Program-made: the position numbers and the translations under genes
Assembly (NCBI GenBank): GCA_029876055.1
Contig: CM056876.1
Location: 4,278,001-4,342,000, forward strand
From: Madurella fahalii
Lineage: Eukaryota; Ascomycota; Sordariomycetes; Sordariales
Direction: 5' to 3'
DNA length: 64,000 nucleotides
Notes under the pieces: generated by a model
Database searches by the model: none
Seen by the model: the letters and a program-made list of their open reading frames with translations, nothing else
What the model was told of the DNA's origin: nothing
Shown: positions 11,505-22,953 of the stretch, one piece after another
Numbering within the stretch: position 1 is the first letter of the stretch
How the letters are laid out: the number at the start of each line of letters is the position of its first letter

Positions 11505-12225
11505 TATAGGCTGTAACCCAGTGACTTATAATCGGCTTTACCGTATCAGTGAAATCCTGGAACCAGGCGCTTGTCGATAGAGCCTCAGGGACTTTCTTCC
11601 TCTGGGCGTTAGAGAGCGCTTGCTCCCAGTTTTCGGACCACCTGATTAGGTCCTTGGGGACCTGTATAAGGGGTTCAATAGCTTGTCGATAGACTTCGCG
11701 AGCGTCTGGGAGTGCCTTGTCGTCACTGATACCAGCTTGGGCTTGAAGAGCTGAATACTATCCTATAATCGTCTCGGTCGGGTTGTAGGAAGTAAGCTGG
11801 TAATATAGGCTGACTGTCTTCAGAATCTACTACTTCAGCCGCTCGATCTTATCGGCTTGTTGCTCGTACTTCTTGAGCACGACTTGGTAAATAGTCCATT
11901 CAAGCTGGTAGGTACGAAAACCGTCTGCTATAAGATCGCTGATTCCAATTATTAACGTAGTTAAACCCGTAGTTGGGGTTACCCTCTACTCGTCCTCAAT
12001 TACAGATTCGGTACTACCTCTAGCCGTAATAGTTGATTGGGTAGGGCTCTTATGCTTATAACGTGCTGGGTCCGGAGCTGTAGGCTCGTTGAGAAATGGG
12101 GTCAGGCCTTGAATCTGGGCCTATGTATTCTCGGCAACGGTCTGGGCTTGGAACTGCAGGTTCTAGGATTCCTAGTCGTCAGAGCTGGTTAGGAAAACAG
12201 TCTTGTCGTTGTTGACGGCTGTCAT
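11505..12225 (-). pseudogene. Copia-type Gag fragment
   Basis: Minus-strand translation from the ATG at 12225 (MTAVNNDKTVFLTSSDD) gives a hydrophilic Gag-like protein. It includes RWSENWEQALSNAQRKK and ALSTSAWFQDFTDTV, a layout seen in fungal Ty1/copia Gag proteins. Several in-frame stops interrupt it, and it is cut at 11505 by the neighbouring solo LTR. Assignment to copia is by pattern only. Confidence 0.55.
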
Positions 12226-12308
12226 CTTGAATCGGATTTAGGGATGCTCTCGATTGTGCTTCCTTTGTTAGCTTGCTAATCAGAGGTTGAGCGAATGAGA
12301 CTCTTAAT

Positions 12309-12400
12309 TGTCGCAAACTACCAACTACACTAAACACCCAAAAGGTGGGGAGCTCTACGATTGTTTTTCGTAGAATGCTAAACCTGCATTTTATCTGACA
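12309..12400 (-). repeat. Short LTR (92 bp) upstream of the copia-type Gag
   Basis: Read on the minus strand it begins TGTCAGATAAAATGCAGG and ends TTTGCGACA, 83 bp upstream of the Gag start. An inverted, slightly shorter relative lies at 13660-13743. Its position and TG...CA ends suggest the 5' LTR of the Gag-bearing element. Confidence 0.65.
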
Positions 12401-12537
12401 CACCCCCTCAGCTCTAAAGACATCCTGAGGGTTTAGGGCTGGAGATCTTTTACCTTCCGGAGACCACTAACTCCGTTTGCCTGTACCTCGTCTCGAGCTT
12501 ATATAAGGTCTTGGCGCTTTTCGCCGGGTGACAGATC

Positions 12538-12593
12538 TGCTCTGCGCGGGAATCGAACCTACGACCTTTTAATCAGCTAGTACCAAAGAGGCA
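12538..12593 (-). other. tRNA-Lys-like relic (SINE head or tRNA pseudogene)
   Basis: On the minus strand the 3' half reads AAGGTCGTAGGTTCGATTCC, with a perfect B box (GGTTCGATTCC), and continues CCGCGCAGAGCA. This resembles the 3' half of tRNA-Lys. The 5' half is shortened and cannot form a full cloverleaf, so it is not a working tRNA. It is probably the head of a tRNA-derived short element that extends towards 12405. Confidence 0.5.
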
Positions 12594-12607
12594 CTGAGAC
12601 TTTTAAT

Positions 12608-12878
12608 TGTCGGAAATACGGCACCTCTGAATCTTGGGAAAATGATAGTTAAAGATTTTGTGTGTCTTCTTGATTGTCTCTCAGTGTGTTCCTTGTTTCT
12701 CTCCTCTCTCGTCTCCATTAGAGAGCTTACTCCTTTATAGACGAGATACACGTATAGGATGATGTCTGTACAGTGGCGCAGTTAGTTGCCAGCCTGCTTT
12801 AGCTGACTAGAGTACATGGGTTTGACTCCTGTACTAGATTCTGTGCTCCTGATCCTTTGGCACCTGATCTTTTTGACA
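12608..12878 (+). mobile_element. Short TG...CA element (TGTCGG family), 271 bp
   Basis: It begins TGTCGGAAATACGGCACC and ends TTTTTGACA. It contains a tRNA-like A box (TGGCGCAGTTAG) and B box (GGTTTGACTCC) about 45 bp apart. Other copies are at 32231, 43687, 43823 and, more distantly, 30101 and 45142. The immediate flanks do not give a matching 5-bp duplication here, so the locus has been rearranged. Confidence 0.75.
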
Positions 12879-12913
12879 ATTTCCCACGATTCAGAGGTGC
12901 CGTGTTTCCGACA
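12879..12913 (-). repeat. Truncated inverted TGTCGG-family end
   Basis: Thirty-five bases matching the first part of the TGTCGG family lie in the opposite orientation, ending TTTCCGACA at 12913 where the Fot1-like transposase fragment begins. With the preceding copy it forms an imperfect inverted pair. Confidence 0.7.
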
Positions 12914-13598
12914 GGTACCAGTTGCCAAGGTGGTATTGTGCAGCTAAAATGATGAATGGCGGGATAACCCAGCCAAGAGCGTTAACTCCTTGGATCACTG
13001 TTGCCCACTCGCGGTTACTAGGCTGGGCTAGCTTTGCCTTGCCACGGCCATCCGAGGTTGTGACCACCATACCTGCGAAGATAATACCCATCATAAACCT
13101 AACCTCATCGAAGTTATAGACGTCGTTGTCTAGGATACCGTACTTGGCCTTGGTATTCCGTACAAGCGCAAACCACTCGCCAATAACGTTCGGATCCTCG
13201 CACTTGACCCTCTGGTAGTCGTATCAATGTACCCAACGTATCTTAAGCTCTAGCTTGCGTTGGACAAAGTTGTGGGCCCAGTTCTTGGCAACAAAGGGCG
13301 AGTCGCATACGCGTAGTAGGGTATTGGCCATATCTTCTACACCCTGTAGTCTGGGTGGAAATGCACGTGCAACTAGATCAGTAATGTATTGAACAATAGC
13401 CGACTCTTCGGATTTAGTGATCTTCTTCGAAGTGGCCGTAGTGTCGTGTCGTGTAGGCTTACCAGCGCGTCGTCATCAGAGGGTCGTATACGGTACGTTG
13501 TAGAGCTTGGCTACGGCTCGGAGGCTGAGATTTCTGTTTTTTTTTTTGAGAGCTTCGAGAGCCAGGACTATCCTAGCTTCTTTTGAAGTGGAAGCCAT
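12914..13598 (-). pseudogene. Fot1-like transposase fragment (N-terminal half)
   Basis: The frame starts at the ATG at 13598 (MASTSKEARIVLALEALK). It covers the helix-turn-helix region and the first catalytic Asp region (YNFDEVRFMMG, where relatives have YNFDETGFMMG), up to FIILAAQYHLGNWYL. Stops and frame breaks occur after PYTTL and near 13225. The second half is missing, cut at 12913 by a TGTCGG-family remnant. No terminal inverted repeat is found upstream. Confidence 0.85.
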
Positions 13599-13659
13599 AT
13601 TGGCTTGCATAGAAAAACGGTTGTTGTGTGGAAGAAGATGCGTTGTGGGGGGAGTAATC

Positions 13660-13743
13660 TGTCAGATAAAACGCAGGTTTAGCATCCTACGACTAACAAT
13701 CGTGGAGCTCCCCACCTTTTGGTGTAGTTGGTAGTTTGCGACA
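13660..13743 (+). repeat. Short LTR (84 bp), copia-type
   Basis: It begins TGTCAGATAAAACGCAGG and ends TTTGCGACA. It is the inverted counterpart of 12309-12400 with an 8-bp length difference. No matching target duplication is seen. Confidence 0.6.
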
Positions 13744-14974
13744 GAGTCAAATGAGAGACTGTTGAGGCCGCGGAGGAAGGAACACCGTGTACTGAGCATG
13801 GCTCTGCGGCGTCTTCGGAATCACAGCAATCCACAGGGGGTTCATTATACAGTCGCTCCGCAAGCGCAGATGCCAGCAGCTGAGAACAACGATGATTTAT
13901 CTTACTGACCGTCCGACCTAGCGCATGGTGACTCGTTCTCCGTCTTCAATTCCCGTAGCTGCCTGGCCTTGGTAGGTCCTGCTTCTAGTCGACCTTTGTC
14001 TAACTTTTGCTGCAGGGTCTCTGCGCATCCCTACTGCGCCCCTAGTGCCCTGAACGCAACCGCAGACTCTTCCTCCCTTAAGCGTCGCGATACACCATGT
14101 TGCCAAAGGACGACGCCATCGGCGATATGGGACCTATGGCGGCGCAACCCTCTCGCGATGGCGCTGATGACCACATTCGTCCCAAACGCCCCTTCTGGAG
14201 CTGGCACCGCGACTATTTTGGCGGCGCATTGCTGTTTAACGTCACCTTCCTTCTGCTAGGACCGATGCGTTGGACCGGCCTCCAGGGTTGCGTCCTTCCA
14301 ACTCCAGCTTAAGCGCCAAATTGGATAGCAACAAAGGAACCGTATAATAAAGTCACTGAGCGACGCGTCTGCGTCAAATGACGGTGGTATTTTAAAGTCG
14401 CTTAGAACTTAGCCCTCAAGGAGTACAAATAAAGGGTACAAACAAAGCGGCCTGGCTCGGCAAGCCGGTTCCATGTAGTTTCGCCTACTTGTCTGGTTAG
14501 CTATAACCTCTTGTTTGAGAGAATAAAACCGATGCTATCAACGAAGAGATACACGCTTCTGACCACTTCCACCACTAGAGACGCCTCTTCAAAAATGTCT
14601 ACAGCAATACTACAGGCTTCGATCAAACCTAATGCCCAGCAGCTCAGTCACACCGCCACATACTCAAACACGCCCACACACACTCCCTCTCTTTTGCTCC
14701 TCTCTCGTCGATGAAGGAATGTCGCTAGGGGACCGGAACCCTTGGCTTGGATGTCGACGAAACATGCAGACACGGCAGACGACAACATAAAACCGGACAC
14801 TTCACAGATGCACTTTGATGCTGGTTATCTGAGCGCTAGTCGAGGCAGGTTGTGCTGATAGCAAGAGCGAGCATTCATCTCTTGATACAATAATCGAACG
14901 GCTGCAGCCTCCGCCCTTTTCACAGTCTTTGAAGGAATTTTCAGTTGCTAATAACCTGAAGTTACTGCTGTTCC
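13744..14974. other. Mostly no gene recognised
   Basis: Apart from the possible gene fragment at 14097-14312, no coding sequence, RNA gene or repeat could be recognised. Confidence 0.5.
14097..14312 (+). pseudogene. Possible 5' fragment of a membrane-protein gene
   Basis: The 71-codon frame contains RPFWSWHRDYFGGALLFN followed by a hydrophobic run (VTFLLL). This resembles the start of a family of large fungal membrane proteins. The frame then ends after GCVLPTPA with no continuation. I cannot name the family with confidence; it could also be a chance open frame. Confidence 0.25.
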
Positions 14975-15798
14975 TCAGGCACTCCCCGTAATCTCCGCGA
15001 GCTTCGCCTTTGTCGCTTCCACAATCTCCTTTTCATCGTATTTGCATGTTACGCTGGGGTGCGCTGTGACCGCCGCGACCCATTTGAAAAAGTTCGGCGC
15101 CCTCTCCTCGATCATTGCCCAGAGCGACTTGGGGTAGACTTCGGCCTTCGTCAAGGTTTTGAGGCGGAGGGCGAACGAGCCGGTTAGGACCTGCGGTTTT
15201 TCAGCACTTCTCTTCGGCAACAGGCCAGGGACTGGGACGAGGGTTGTCCCCTTACCTCAGCCAAAGTGAGCTTGTCACTACCCCCGAAGAAGGGACTCGC
15301 ATCGGCGAGCAGCGGCTCGACCTCCTCGACAAGGCAGGCGACAGCCTTCTCGCAAAGCGTTTCTCTCTCCTCCTCGGATTTGGTAAGCAAGATTCCAAGC
15401 TGCGAGCTGTTGAACTTGGAGGTGTATGCATCAGCAAACCGGGCAATACGCGCCCGCCGGAGAGCACCGCCCGTGGCGTTGGACGCGGGAACCAGGTGTG
15501 ACGGGTACGCGTCGATCAAGAACTGTGTTATGATCCCGGACTCAATGATGATCTCGCCGTTGTACGACATAGCAGGCACCAGCCCGCGTGGGTTGATCTT
15601 GAGGTATTCCGGAGTGTGTGTCTTGCCCATGTCGATGACAACTTCCTTGAATGGGATTTTGAGCTCCTGCAGCGCGATGTGCGCCCGGTGCGCCCCTGGC
15701 CAAGTCAGTTGCTGTTGGTTGATGGCGGACATCAGCTGCATCTACTCACATGGGCACAGGCGGTTGGTGTAGAGGATGATCTTGTCTGGAGAAGTCAT
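14975..15798 (-). CDS. Glutathione S-transferase, 234 aa
   Basis: Three exons (15750-15798, 15256-15695, 14975-15190) are joined by GT-AG introns of 54 and 65 bp and give a 234-residue protein. The N-terminal thioredoxin-like domain starts MTSPDKIILYTNRLCPWAHR and continues with the glutathione-binding region around NPRGLVPAM and the ESG motif (IIIESGIITQFL). The all-helical C-terminal domain follows (RIARFADAY, FFGGSDKLTLAEVLTG). The length is normal for the family. The CPWAHR motif places Cys-Pro at the usual active-site position, as in fungal omega/tau-like or URE2p-like enzymes. It should conjugate or reduce with glutathione in the cytosol. The first intron was chosen because it completes the CPW codon; starting at 15741 would lose the active-site segment. 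Confidence 0.92.
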
Positions 15799-16225
15799 CA
15801 CTGCTTCTGGTCTCTGGGCAGCGGTTGATGTTCGAATGGTCAGTGCGGGGGCCGGGCTAGTCTACCAAAGCGGAGATCTTCAACGGTTTAAATAACATCT
15901 CCCCCCCCCCTTGTGTCGAGGCGCATGCCGCCATATTAACGCTGCCATCCCAGAAGGTGGCGTCGTCGATGGTGCTGTATCCGGCACATTTCCAAGGAAT
16001 AAGATGCCGAAATAGGCACTTTAGCAGGGTCTTGCGCTCAACCCGGCGGAACTCGGCCAATTTACAACACCGGCGTTTCGGACTACCGAGAATGACGACC
16101 CCGACCTAGCATGCCATGGCATCGGTCGGGTTTGGTCAAGTCTCCGCGCATGAGCTTCAGTAGATAGACTGGGTGGATCATGTTTTAGAAGACTGTGCTA
16201 GGACTGCATCGCAATGGCACACTAA
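15799..16225. other. Intergenic, no feature recognised
   Basis: This is the upstream region of the glutathione S-transferase gene. It contains a run of Cs at about 15901-15910. No other signal is clear. Confidence 0.5.
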
Positions 16226-16951
16226 CTAATATTGTCCATGGGATCGGGATCGGGGTTCTCTAGGTTGGAGGCGGGTTATCGAGAGGCTTCCCGTAGACGG
16301 ATCATCTTCATCACCGGTGCTTATCAAGACGGGCAAAGCTGGGACGGTGCGGCAGGGAAGTGTGATTTTGCCTCTTAATGGGCGCGGCGTGGTGCAGCGC
16401 AGCGCGTCGCCCGCGATGCTTCGTGCAAATACGGCTACGTTTCGTTTGAGAAGTTCGTGGATAGCTGCCGAGCTGTCAACGCCGGTGAGCTGAAGCCGGC
16501 GGACCTGGACGCAAAGGGCCTCCCAACGCTCAGGAACACTATCGCGACAACTGCTATCCTCAAGGCTGGGAGGCGGAGTATAGACGAGGGTAGGGAGGTC
16601 CGGATTGAGCCCAAGAACGGAGTCTGAAAGCTGGTCTAACGTGTTCTTGATGGGGCGTTGTACATACATATTTTCAGTCAATTCATTGTCGGCCTTTTTC
16701 TGCGGCGTCTCGGAGAAATCATCTCGTTCCTTATGGCCTGGGACGCTCCAGCTGAACGGTACAGCGTTGCCAATGAGAACCCCCAAATCGTTACATACCT
16801 GCCACCCCGCTGACTCTGCAGATTGCAAGGCAGCCAAAGGTGGCTTAGCGGCTGCTGCATGCCAAGGAAGTTGCATGAGGCTGTGGCTGTTCCTGACTGT
16901 TCTTGCATCCCCGGGTCCCGTTCTCAGACAAACCCGAGTCGATTTCAACAA
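16226..16951 (-). CDS. Uncharacterised open frame, 241 codons
   Basis: A single long frame runs divergent to the NLR gene. Its product is polar, rich in Ser, Pro and Arg, with no signal peptide, membrane segment or domain that I recognise. The region is GC-rich, where long frames can occur by chance, and other frames are also open. It may be a lineage-specific gene or no gene at all. Confidence 0.25.
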   Translation of the reverse strand: MLKSTRVCLRTGPGDARTVRNSHSLMQLPWHAAAAKPPLAALQSAESAGWQVCNDLGVLIGNAVPFSWSVPGHKERDDFSETPQKKADNELTENMYVQRPIKNTLDQLSDSVLGLNPDLPTLVYTPPPSLEDSSCRDSVPERWEALCVQVRRLQLTGVDSSAAIHELLKRNVAVFARSIAGDALRCTTPRPLRGKITLPCRTVPALPVLISTGDEDDPSTGSLSITRLQPREPRSRSHGQY

Positions 16952-17039
16952 ACTGAAAGAGTAGCAAACTGTTATCGCGCCTTCTCTTGGGCCTTACTCC
17001 CTGTCTGGTACTCGGATTGCCAGGGCTCGAAACCCCACG

Positions 17040-20000
17040 ATGGCCGAGGTAGGCACCATTGTGGGAATCGTTTCCTTGGGCATCCAAGTCGCAGAGGGAT
17101 TGGTGAACTACTACACAGCATACAGGGACCGAGAGTTGGACACAGCCCATACGGTGAAGCGACTGACTTATCTCCTGGACGTGCTCGAGATACTGCGCAA
17201 GCAGCTGTTGGAACGGAAGTTTCACCCAGATGAGAAATCCCTGTTCGAGGTCATTGAGCGCTCGGTCGGCGACTGCGAAGAGCTTATCTACGAGCTTCGA
17301 CATGAGACGGAGAAGTTCACTAAAACCTCTTCTCTCGGGGTTGTGGCAACAGCTCGTGCAACAGGCCGTCGACTGGCCTACCCCTTCCGACAGAGTACTC
17401 TGCAGAAGCTCGATGAGGACATTGACGAGCTCTGTGCGAATCTCTCACTCGCCCTGCAGATCTTGCAGCAGCAGGACCTAGGCAACGTTCAGGATGAGCT
17501 GCAAGACACCCAGGCACTGCTTGAGCTGATCAGAGCCGACCAGGTATCGTCTAAGATCCGAGGCTGGCTGAAGGCCCCGGACGCCTCGATCAACTACAAT
17601 GAAGCCTGCAAGAAGAAACACCCTGGCACTGGGCTCTGGTTCGTCAGAGGCCCCGAGTTCAGCACATGGCTGCGGACTCCCAGCTCCTTCATGTGGCTTA
17701 ATGGGTTCGCCGGCTGCGGCAAGTCGGTGCTCTCGTCAACCATCATCCAGCACACATTTCACCACCAAAGGCAGAACCCCTCTAACGGCATTGCATTCTT
17801 CTACTTCACATTCAACGACGATTCCAAGCAGGACACATCGGCAATGCTCCGCGCATTGATTCTGCAGCTCGTGTCCCAACTCGACCATCAGGATACTACG
17901 GTCGTCACGCGACTTCACCAGAGTTACCGGGGTACTACCCCTCCGGACAACGCGCTGTTGGATTGCCTCCGCCAGCTTGTTGACAAGTTCGACGATGTCT
18001 ATATAATCTTAGACGCCTTGGACGAGAGTCCCCAGCATAGCCATCGAGAAGACTTGCTGCAAACCCTGGAGGACATACGCTGCTGGCCAGGGCGGGGGCT
18101 GCATCTCCTCGTCACGAGTCGCGACGAGCAAGACATTCGAGAGTCCCTCAACCCCAACGCTGATCAAGTCGTGCCAATGAAGAATGCCTCGGTCGATGCT
18201 GACATCGCGTCCTTTGTCTCGGGCCATCTGAAGGACAATCGCAGACTTCGGAAATGGGAGAAGTATCACGATCAGATCGAGCGAGCGCTCACTGAGGGAG
18301 CGAATGGCGTGTACGTTTTCCATTCACCCTATTGCTAATAAGGTACCTAAGACTGACGTTCATTGTTGCCGCCAGGTTTCGCTGGGTTGAATGCCAATTT
18401 GCGGCGCTCGAGGCCTGTCCAGGAAGCAAAGCTCGGCTTGATTCTCTGCTTAGATCACTACCACGGAACTTGGACAAGACATACGAACGCATGCTGTCCA
18501 ATATTGAGGAGGAATCAGCCGAGGACGCCAGACGCATGCTGATGCTACTGTGCACGGCCACGAGACCGCTGGCGGTAGAAGAACTCATTGACGCAATTGC
18601 CGTGGAACTTGGAGACGACCCGAGATTCAACGAGGACAGCAGGCTGATGGACAAGGACGACATTCGCCGCATCTGCCCAGGGTTCATCGAGATGGATTTC
18701 CAACCCGACGGCGGCGAAACCAAAGTGCGCATCGCGCATTACTCGGTTCAGGAATACCTAGAATCGGACCGGATCCTAGCAAGCAAGACGTCAAGGTTTA
18801 GCATGAGACATGCAGAAGCCAACACTGAAGTCGCCTCCATTTGCTTGGTATACCTCATGGACCGCAAGCTGTGCGAGGCGAGTGTTAGCCAGGCGGCAGG
18901 CCTCAATGCCAAGTACCCTCTCGCCATATACGCAGCAAAAAATTGGCCGAATCATTACCGCGAAGGGATTGGCTCTGATCCTCATCTTCGCAGTCTGACC
19001 CTGGAGCTTTTACACGACAAGCGGACTGCGCTTACCTGGTTGAGCATCTTTAGATCGGTCAGATTCACAGGCGTCGTCCTTCATACCCGAATCCTGTCGC
19101 CACTCTATCTTGCGGCAGAACTTGGTCTAGATCCCGTTCTGCGCACGCTGCTTGCGAGCGACTACCGAGCTGAGCATTGTCACAAGGACTACACCGGACC
19201 AGCCTTGGTGGCTGCAGCGGCCCACGGCTATGCCAGTACCGTGCAACTGCTCCTGGACTACGGTGCTGATATCAACTACTTGGGGTTGGAAGGGACTCCT
19301 TTGCATCTGGGCTCGACTCACGGACACCTCCAAGTGGTGAAAACTCTCCTTGACCACGGTGCCAACATAGAGGCTCATGATTACTGCAACAAGACTCCAT
19401 TGTACAATGCCGCGTCCATCAAGATTGATAACGGTGTACGACTCCTCCTTGACAGAGGCGCCAACATCAACCCGACGGGCTTGTGCGAGATAGCTGAAGA
19501 ATCAGCCGCAGTGACATGCCGGGAGGACATGGCTGCCATTCTCCTTGCTCGAGACGCCCACCGGAGCCAATTACCTTTTGAGGCGGCCAGAAGTCGCATT
19601 CGGGCTGAGCAGCTGCTGGTCGACCGTGGTGCGCCGCTCATGTTAAGTTCCCATAATATACCAATGGAACTAGCTCCGCGCAATGACACTGCAGACGGGC
19701 TAAAAGAAGTCATTGACGATTTTCTTGCCGAACTCAGACACGGAGACATCAAGACGCCCTTGGAAATGGCCTGTTTTGCTGGTGGTCCGGCTGTTGTTGA
19801 ATGCCTCCTCAACAGAGGCGCCGACGTCGACAAGGCTGGGGGATACCCAAACTTGCTGGAGTGCGCAGTATCCGGCGGAAACGTCCAGGTGGCGCGGCTG
19901 CTCCTTGATAGGGGAGCTGATGTCAACGAGGGCAAATGCCACCTGCCGATGGAAGTGGCCGCGGTTCAACTACGGGTCGACATGATGCAGCTTCTCGTGG

Positions 20001-20551
20001 ACCGGGGCGCTGATCTCAACTGCGGAAGGGCGCAGACACCGCTGGAAGCTGCCGCCGACCCGCGTCAGTATGGCTCGAACCTACTACTTCTCCTCGAATG
20101 GGGTGCCGACGCCAACCTGGGCATCCGCATGACGCCCCTTGAATCAGCTGCGGCTGAGGGGTTGGCAGATCGTGTCATTTCTCTCCTCGACGGCGGGGCG
20201 GACGCCAACCTCGGCATTGGAATGACTCCACTTGAGGCGGCGGCGAGAAAGAGGACGGAATATATTATTAGGTTACTGCTTGACCAAGGAGCCGACATCA
20301 ACAGAGGTATTACAATGGCACCACTGGAGGCACTGCTAGATAGTCCAGGCACTACTGAGCCATTCCACTTGGCACGGTTGCTGGTCGAGAGGGGGGCGGA
20401 CGTTAATCGGGGTATCAGAATGGCCCCGCTGCAAATGGCAAAGGAGAAAGGTTATGATGAAATCGCCCGGTTGCTTATCGAAAAGATGGCCAGCGTCGAG
20501 GAGCAGATCGGCACTATATCGGACAAAGGGGGGCATGTGGTGGAGCAGTAG
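17040..20551 (+). CDS. NACHT-ankyrin NLR-like protein, 1148 aa
   Basis: Two exons (17040-18310, 18376-20551) with a 65-bp intron encode 1148 residues. The splice joins ANGV to FRWVECQFAAL, the conserved stretch after NACHT. The N-terminal about 190 residues (MAEVGTIVGIVSLGIQVAEG...) resemble the helical N-terminal domains of fungal STAND proteins. The NACHT ATPase has Walker A GFAGCGKS (about residue 222) and Walker B YIILDALDE (about 320). A winged-helix-like region follows (RRMLMLLCTATRPLAVEEL). Ankyrin repeats run from about residue 658 to 1125. The last ones are unusual, built on ADxNxGIxMxPLEAA. Such proteins are intracellular receptors thought to act in non-self recognition and regulated cell death. 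All key ATPase residues are present and there is no frame break. Confidence 0.92.
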
Positions 20552-22129
20552 AGCTGGACTTGGTGGGACATCTGAGGGCTGAAACCAGCGTCGATGGTTG
20601 AATCTAAATTTGGGGAGGGTTCCAGGGTTCTGGGAACTGGGCACCCACCCCTTTTCTTTAATACCTTATATTATAATCTAGTTATCCGAACCCGGTGGGT
20701 GTGTTCAATTGAAGCGGGCTGACTGTTTGGGTTGGTGACCACTTTTTCCTTTTTGACGGCCGGACTGCTTCCAACTGTACCTCTAGAGCTTCGTTTTCCT
20801 GTCGTAACCGAGCCAATTCAAGTCCTTTTGATCAAAAGCCTTCTCTACCTTTCTTGAACAAAAGCCGGCGTCTAGGTAAGTGCTGGTTGTGGGTGGCCAA
20901 GTTGGTTACTGACTACGTAAGTCTGACTGCCTCCGTGGTGTGAGCCTAACTGAACCTTGTCTCAACAAGGTCCTCGGATATACAAGCGGCCTAAGGTTAT
21001 ATGACCAATAAAGAATTCGCCGGGCCGCTAGATGATAATACCGAGGGACAGTTGCCTTATCTCTAAAGCACAGCCTCCATTCTCGAGTATCGCGCTTCGC
21101 GCCTACATGCCCCGCGGGTTCGCATCCATGGTCTATGCATATGTACTTGTGGGCCTATAACGTTTTTCACTCGAGATTGGAGTTCGTAAACCGATTATAC
21201 CTGCCGTGGCAATTTGTTACTGAGGTGTTGTATATAATGTGGTCGCCTGGAAAGCAGCGGACTTGGTGAACCAGTCACGCTCGTGAGAACCTGCCACCTA
21301 CGCTAGTAATAGAGCTATAACAGCCGAGCTTCTAGGAGTAACTAGCAACCTACCCAAAATTCCCATGGTATTTAATCATTCCTTCGGAGAACACGAGGTA
21401 CTTATAGCCAAAAATCGCGCCGATTAAGTGACGCGAACCCTCAAATGGATGCCGCTGATGGTTTTGAACGAGGCACGCCGCACCAATCACCGCAGTCACC
21501 CACCACGGGCGTCTCACAAAAGTGAACCTGCCGACAGATAAGAAGTAAGTGCCAAGGAAAACCTTCCATTAAGTCTCAGCTCGCCTCGGACATGCGCGTC
21601 TATATACATTTAGTTCTCGGTCCTAGTAAGGAAACCATGGCTGCGACCCCACTCTCTCACGCACCATGCTTGCTGTGTAATGCTCACATCCGTGCAATTA
21701 TTTTCTATTTCTCCAGGTTTAGGCAAGTGGAGGCGCATGCAGATACACAGGCTTCATGAGCAGGCATGGAATGGGCGCAGGTACTGTGTACCAACTTATT
21801 CACGCCGATGTCTAATTATTTAGCTAAATACCTTAGGTACTGTAATTCCGCGTTCCGTCGGAGATGTCGGGTTTGTATTTCAAATACCGAGTAAATGGCC
21901 GAAGCTCTTCGGAGCTCAGTGCAAGCATCCGTTGTCGTCCGGAATGCTGACATCAAGCCGAACGTGACTTCCGAACCCCTCTGGACCTAAAACTAAAATC
22001 AGCAGACAAGCCGGCGAGACCTACCACTACATACTGTCTCTGGATCATAACCTGAAAACCCGGCAGGCAACATACCTCAAAGTTAAGCAACTGCTTATTA
22101 GAAAAACTACGGCAACCCTAACTATCAAA
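20552..22129. other. Intergenic, no gene recognised
   Basis: About 1.6 kb without a convincing coding frame, RNA gene or repeat. It includes the 3' region of the NLR gene and the upstream region of the broken hydrolase. Confidence 0.5.
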
Positions 22130-22953
22130 ATGTCGTCCCAAACGCAACTCATGGAGCTATACCCCAACGTCAAGGTTAACGCCATCGTCTCGGGTGGGCC
22201 GGCCGCCGCCCTCAAAACAGACCTTCCCACCATCATATTCCTTCATTTCTGGGGCGGCTCGGCTCGAACCTGGTCCCTCGTCAACCCAATCATATCAGCC
22301 AAGTATCCCACCGTCACCCTCGACTTCCGCGGCTGAGGCGACTCAACCAGACCCGACGTTGAGGACGCATACTCAATCTCAGCGCTAGCCGACGACGTCG
22401 AGGCTGTTATCGACGCGTTGAAGATCCCTGAGGCCGTCCTGGTGGGTCTGTCCATGGGCGCCAAAGTCGCGCAGCTAGTCGTAGCTCGCGGCAAGGCACT
22501 ACTCCGCGGTCTGGTGCTTGTGAGCCCATCGCTGGCAACACCGCTGACTCTCCAGCCCGACATGCGCGAGCAGCAGCGCTCCATGCTTATGACAGCGAGG
22601 AATCAGCGGGGTTTGTCGCCGCCAATGTTCTGGCGGTCTCGTATCGCGACCGAGCTTTACCCTCTTTTGCGATGGAAGACATGCTCCACGGCAACCGCTG
22701 GGCGAGGATGGCGTGGCCGACTCGCGGAATGGCAGAGGATGTTTCGGAGGGAGCGGGGGGTATTTCGCTTCCCGTGCTCGTGCTCGCCGCGGATGAGGAT
22801 GTTGTGGAGCCTGTGGAGAGGGTGCGGACCGAGGTGTGCGCGCGGATCCCGGGCTTAAAGCTGGTGGTACTCTCAGACTCGAGGCACCTGTCGCCGTTGG
22901 GCAAGCCTGAAGCTGTGGCGGAGAATTTGTTCGAGTTTCTAGAGAAACTGTAA
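22130..22953 (+). pseudogene. Alpha/beta hydrolase, broken by a stop and a frameshift
   Basis: The frame from 22130 gives the start of an alpha/beta hydrolase with an oxyanion-region motif (LHFWGGSARTW). A TGA at 22334-22336 lies where the family has Trp (DFRGxGDSTRP). The frame then continues through the nucleophile elbow VGLSMGAK. Around 22583-22590 the reading frame shifts by one base and continues as HAYDSEESAGFVAANVL through the Asp (LAADEDVVEP) and His (DSRHLSPLG) regions to a normal end at 22953. The catalytic triad can thus be traced but not as one protein. Fresh decay is likely, because only two lesions are seen; a sequencing error at either is possible. Confidence 0.8.

Noticed and set aside
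12608..12913. A hairpin-type MITE bounded by inverted TGTCGGAAA ends
   Set aside because: The flanks show no target duplication, and the right arm is only a 35-bp truncated inverted copy next to a complete TGTCGG element.
15266..15772. A 168-codon plus-strand frame over the GST gene
   Set aside because: Antisense of the GST exons; the minus strand shows the complete GST with splice sites.
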